A stretch of 64,000 nt of DNA from Streptomyces sp. NBC_01750 (GTDB lineage: Bacteria; Actinomycetota; Actinomycetes; Streptomycetales; Streptomycetaceae). Location: NCBI RefSeq assembly GCF_035918095.1, contig NZ_CP109137.1, forward strand, positions 3,660,001 through 3,724,000. The letters run 5' to 3'. The first letter of the stretch is position 1, and each line of letters opens with the position of its first letter. Positions 62,544-64,000 of this stretch are shown here, piece by piece. Under the pieces are notes generated by a model, which was not told the origin of the DNA, searched no databases, and saw nothing but the letters and a program-made list of their open reading frames with translations. Position numbers and translations under genes: made by a program.

Positions 62544-62679
62544 GCGAAGCACCCCCGTTGTCTTCACGCGCTGCAAACCCCGACCCTAGAAGAGCGTGAT
62601 CAAGATTTGCCCATGCGATGACCATGCCAGGGCAATGGATGACACAAATTGCGCGAACACGCGTGCGGCGTGCGGCCTT

Positions 62680-63570
62680 TCAGCCCTCAGCCGCCGCGCG
62701 GCCCGTCAGCGTCGCCAGACTGTTGCGGATGTGCGCCATATGCGCGTCCATCTCCTCGCGGGACCTGTCGTGCTCGCGCAGCACCCGCTCCGTCTCGCGC
62801 GCGATCCGCTCCTCGCGGGCCCTGGCCTCGGCGATCAGCGCGGCGGCTCGCGCCTCCGCGTCCTCCTGGCCGGGGCGGGTGTTCTCGTCCGCCTCGGCGA
62901 GGGTGCGCTCGGCCTCGGCGAGCCCGGCCTCGGCATAAGCGGCGAGCTCGGCGTGGCGGGCATTCAACTCGGCCTCGTGGTACGCGAGTTCGCGCTCCAT
63001 CGCCTCCCGGCGCTCGGCCTGGTCCCGCTCCAGGTCGGCCAGCATGCCTTCGCAGCGGCGGCGCGTCTCCTTCCAGGCGGCCACGACCTCGCCACGCCGC
63101 TCCTTCACCTCGAGGCGGGCCTCGATACGCGCCTCGTCGGCCGCGGTCTGCGCGGCGAGCGAGATCTGCTGAACGCGCGCCTCGGTCTCCGCCCGGAGCT
63201 CCTCGGCGTACACACGCGCCTCCTCGTACATCTGGCGAGCGCCCTCGTCGGCGGCGTTCCAGATGGCCTGGGCCTCGTCCCGCGTCGCGGCCAGCAGCTG
63301 CTCGGCCTCCTCAACGGTCAACGCCAGCAGGTACTGGGCGCGACTGCCGAGACTTTCGTACGTCTGCGGTGGGAGCGCCTTGACGACCTCGCGCAGGGCG
63401 ACGGCCTCCGCCTCCATCTCCCTGGCGAGGACGGTGAGACGCGCGGCACGCTCCCAGGCGTCGTCGCGGTCCTGGGACAGGGCGGTGACGCAGGCGTCGG
63501 TCTTCCCCATGTGGTAGCCACGGCCCCGTACGGCGACGAAGCCGTGAGGTGACACCGATGCAGCACTCAT
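62680..63570 (-). CDS. DivIVA/cellulose-binding-protein-like coiled-coil protein
   Basis: The ATG at 63570 follows a GGAGAGG ribosome site. The 296-residue protein has a short N-terminal region (SAASVSPHGFVAVRGRGY) similar to the membrane-binding start of DivIVA-like proteins. An almost unbroken Ala/Glu/Arg coiled coil follows (LTVLAREMEAEAVALREVV, LLAATRDEAQAIWNAADEGARQ, RAREERIARETERVLREHDRSREE). Streptomyces proteins of this type are often named cellulose-binding protein, but the sequence shows no carbohydrate-binding fold. It is more likely a polarity or cytoskeletal scaffold, like FilP/Scy-type proteins. It is transcribed in the same direction as the WXG-RHS operon, ending 137 bp before it. 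Confidence 0.85.
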   Translation of the reverse strand: MSAASVSPHGFVAVRGRGYHMGKTDACVTALSQDRDDAWERAARLTVLAREMEAEAVALREVVKALPPQTYESLGSRAQYLLALTVEEAEQLLAATRDEAQAIWNAADEGARQMYEEARVYAEELRAETEARVQQISLAAQTAADEARIEARLEVKERRGEVVAAWKETRRRCEGMLADLERDQAERREAMERELAYHEAELNARHAELAAYAEAGLAEAERTLAEADENTRPGQEDAEARAAALIAEARAREERIARETERVLREHDRSREEMDAHMAHIRNSLATLTGRAAAEG

Positions 63571-63933
63571 CCTTCAAGCCTCTCCGACGCACAACGCAAT
63601 TGGCGCACATCCTGCCGGATCCGAGCTAAGTGGCCATAACGCGACACTTTACCCATCGGCACCGGTCAAGGATGCGCCATTCGGCGAAAGAAGCCGGAAC
63701 CGGACAAGCGGCGGCGCACCCGGCCCGCCATTGCCCCTCCGTACTTCCTCAGCCCCTCCTGCCAACCCGTCCCCGGCGCCTGAGTGAGCGTGATGTCCGT
63801 GAAGATCTGGTGAACACCGTCTCGGTGTGTTGGCGGACGACCGCGGCGGACGACTGCGGCAGGCAGGTCGGCAGACAAGAAGGCGCCCGGCCTGTGTCGC
63901 ACAGGCCGGGCGCCCCTCATCCATACCGTCGCC
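63571..63933. other. 363-bp gap with a terminator
   Basis: The region between the coiled-coil gene and the edge gene holds a strong hairpin (63882-63914). It also has a minus-strand frame reading TDITLTQAPGTGWQEGLRKYGG to a stop at 63666. That frame could be a very small protein or a remnant, but no start with a ribosome site is evident. Confidence 0.45.
63882..63914 (-). terminator. Terminator of the right-edge gene
   Basis: Exact 14-bp arms (63882-63895 and 63901-63914) with a five-base GTCGC loop lie 20 bases beyond the TAA of the partial gene at the window edge. Confidence 0.85.
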
Positions 63934-64000
63934 TTACAGCAGTCCGTCCCACATCTGCTCGAGCAGCACCGACCACCAGCTCTCCGGCGACGCCAGCGCC
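63934..64000 (-). CDS. C-terminal fragment of an unidentified protein
   Basis: The last 21 codons of a minus-strand gene read ALASPESWWSVLLEQMWDGLL before a TAA. A perfect terminator hairpin follows, supporting a real gene end. The rest lies beyond the window and the family cannot be determined. Confidence 0.6.
   Translation of the reverse strand, partial: ALASPESWWSVLLEQMWDGLL

Noticed and set aside
63666..63812. Short minus-strand frame with TDITLTQAPGTGWQEGL
   Set aside because: It reads like protein but has no ribosome-site-supported start and no known homologue. It is mentioned only in the gap entry.

Overview
The window is high-GC actinobacterial DNA and almost certainly comes from a Streptomyces chromosome. 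The codon third positions are strongly G+C biased, GTG starts are frequent, and many genes are coupled by 4-nt ATGA or GTGA overlaps. A TTA codon sits in one gene. The gene families also fit: Mfd next to a MacB-like ABC pair, a SCO6745-like protein, a TPR-tailed Ser/Thr kinase and secreted tachylectin-like proteins. I see no rRNA, tRNA, CRISPR array, transposase or integrase.

Region A (1-17.7 kb, almost all minus strand) is a polymorphic-toxin locus. A 3225-residue secreted RHS protein (7982-17659) carries YD repeats, an RHS core, a Hint-type pretoxin domain and a Cys/His-rich nuclease-like tip, and overlaps an Imm21-type immunity gene. Downstream lies a string of immunity-like and toxin-remnant genes (unknown, HEAT-like, lipoprotein/CxxC remnant, frameshifted SUFU, unknown). 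An XRE-TPR regulator and two small coupled genes follow. Then comes an orphan 5'-truncated copy of the RHS C-terminus with a different toxin tip, and a truncated DUF6193-like gene at the edge.

Region B (17.8-35.3 kb) is an extracellular glycan module. It holds three paralogous secreted double-propeller lectins (tachylectin-like), two Tat-exported D-glucuronyl C5-epimerase-like proteins and a polyprenyl-phosphate-type GT2/GtrA pair. It also holds a YfhO-like membrane protein and a sialidase with three LamG domains. Most plus-strand genes end at a perfect inverted repeat, so they look largely monocistronic. I infer that the locus builds, epimerises, binds and trims a uronic-acid-containing surface glycan. 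I know of no described bacterial system with this composition, and it is the best candidate here for an undescribed system.

Region C (35.3-52.7 kb) is mainly chromosomal housekeeping. It encodes a Ser/Thr kinase coupled to a membrane protein, an HTH-N6-methylase-like protein with an atypical HPPF motif, a DUF4190/DUF4352-like protein and a secreted HNH lipoprotein. It also encodes a SCO6745-like protein divergent from a TetR regulator, then Mfd, a MacB-like ABC exporter and a DHA2-type MFS exporter.

Region D (52.8-64 kb) is rich in type VII secretion (ESX/WXG)-like substrates. One operon encodes a helical partner, a WXG-like 761-residue protein and a lipoprotein. A second, minus-strand operon encodes a WXG100-like partner, a 1427-residue RHS toxin with a WXG-like head and an unrecognised tip, and an immunity candidate, each joined by a GTGA overlap. 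The toxin tip and immunity gene look less GC-rich than the RHS body, which suggests module transfer. A coiled-coil DivIVA/cellulose-binding-like protein and a gene fragment close the window. No ESX core components (EccC-type ATPase and others) are present here.
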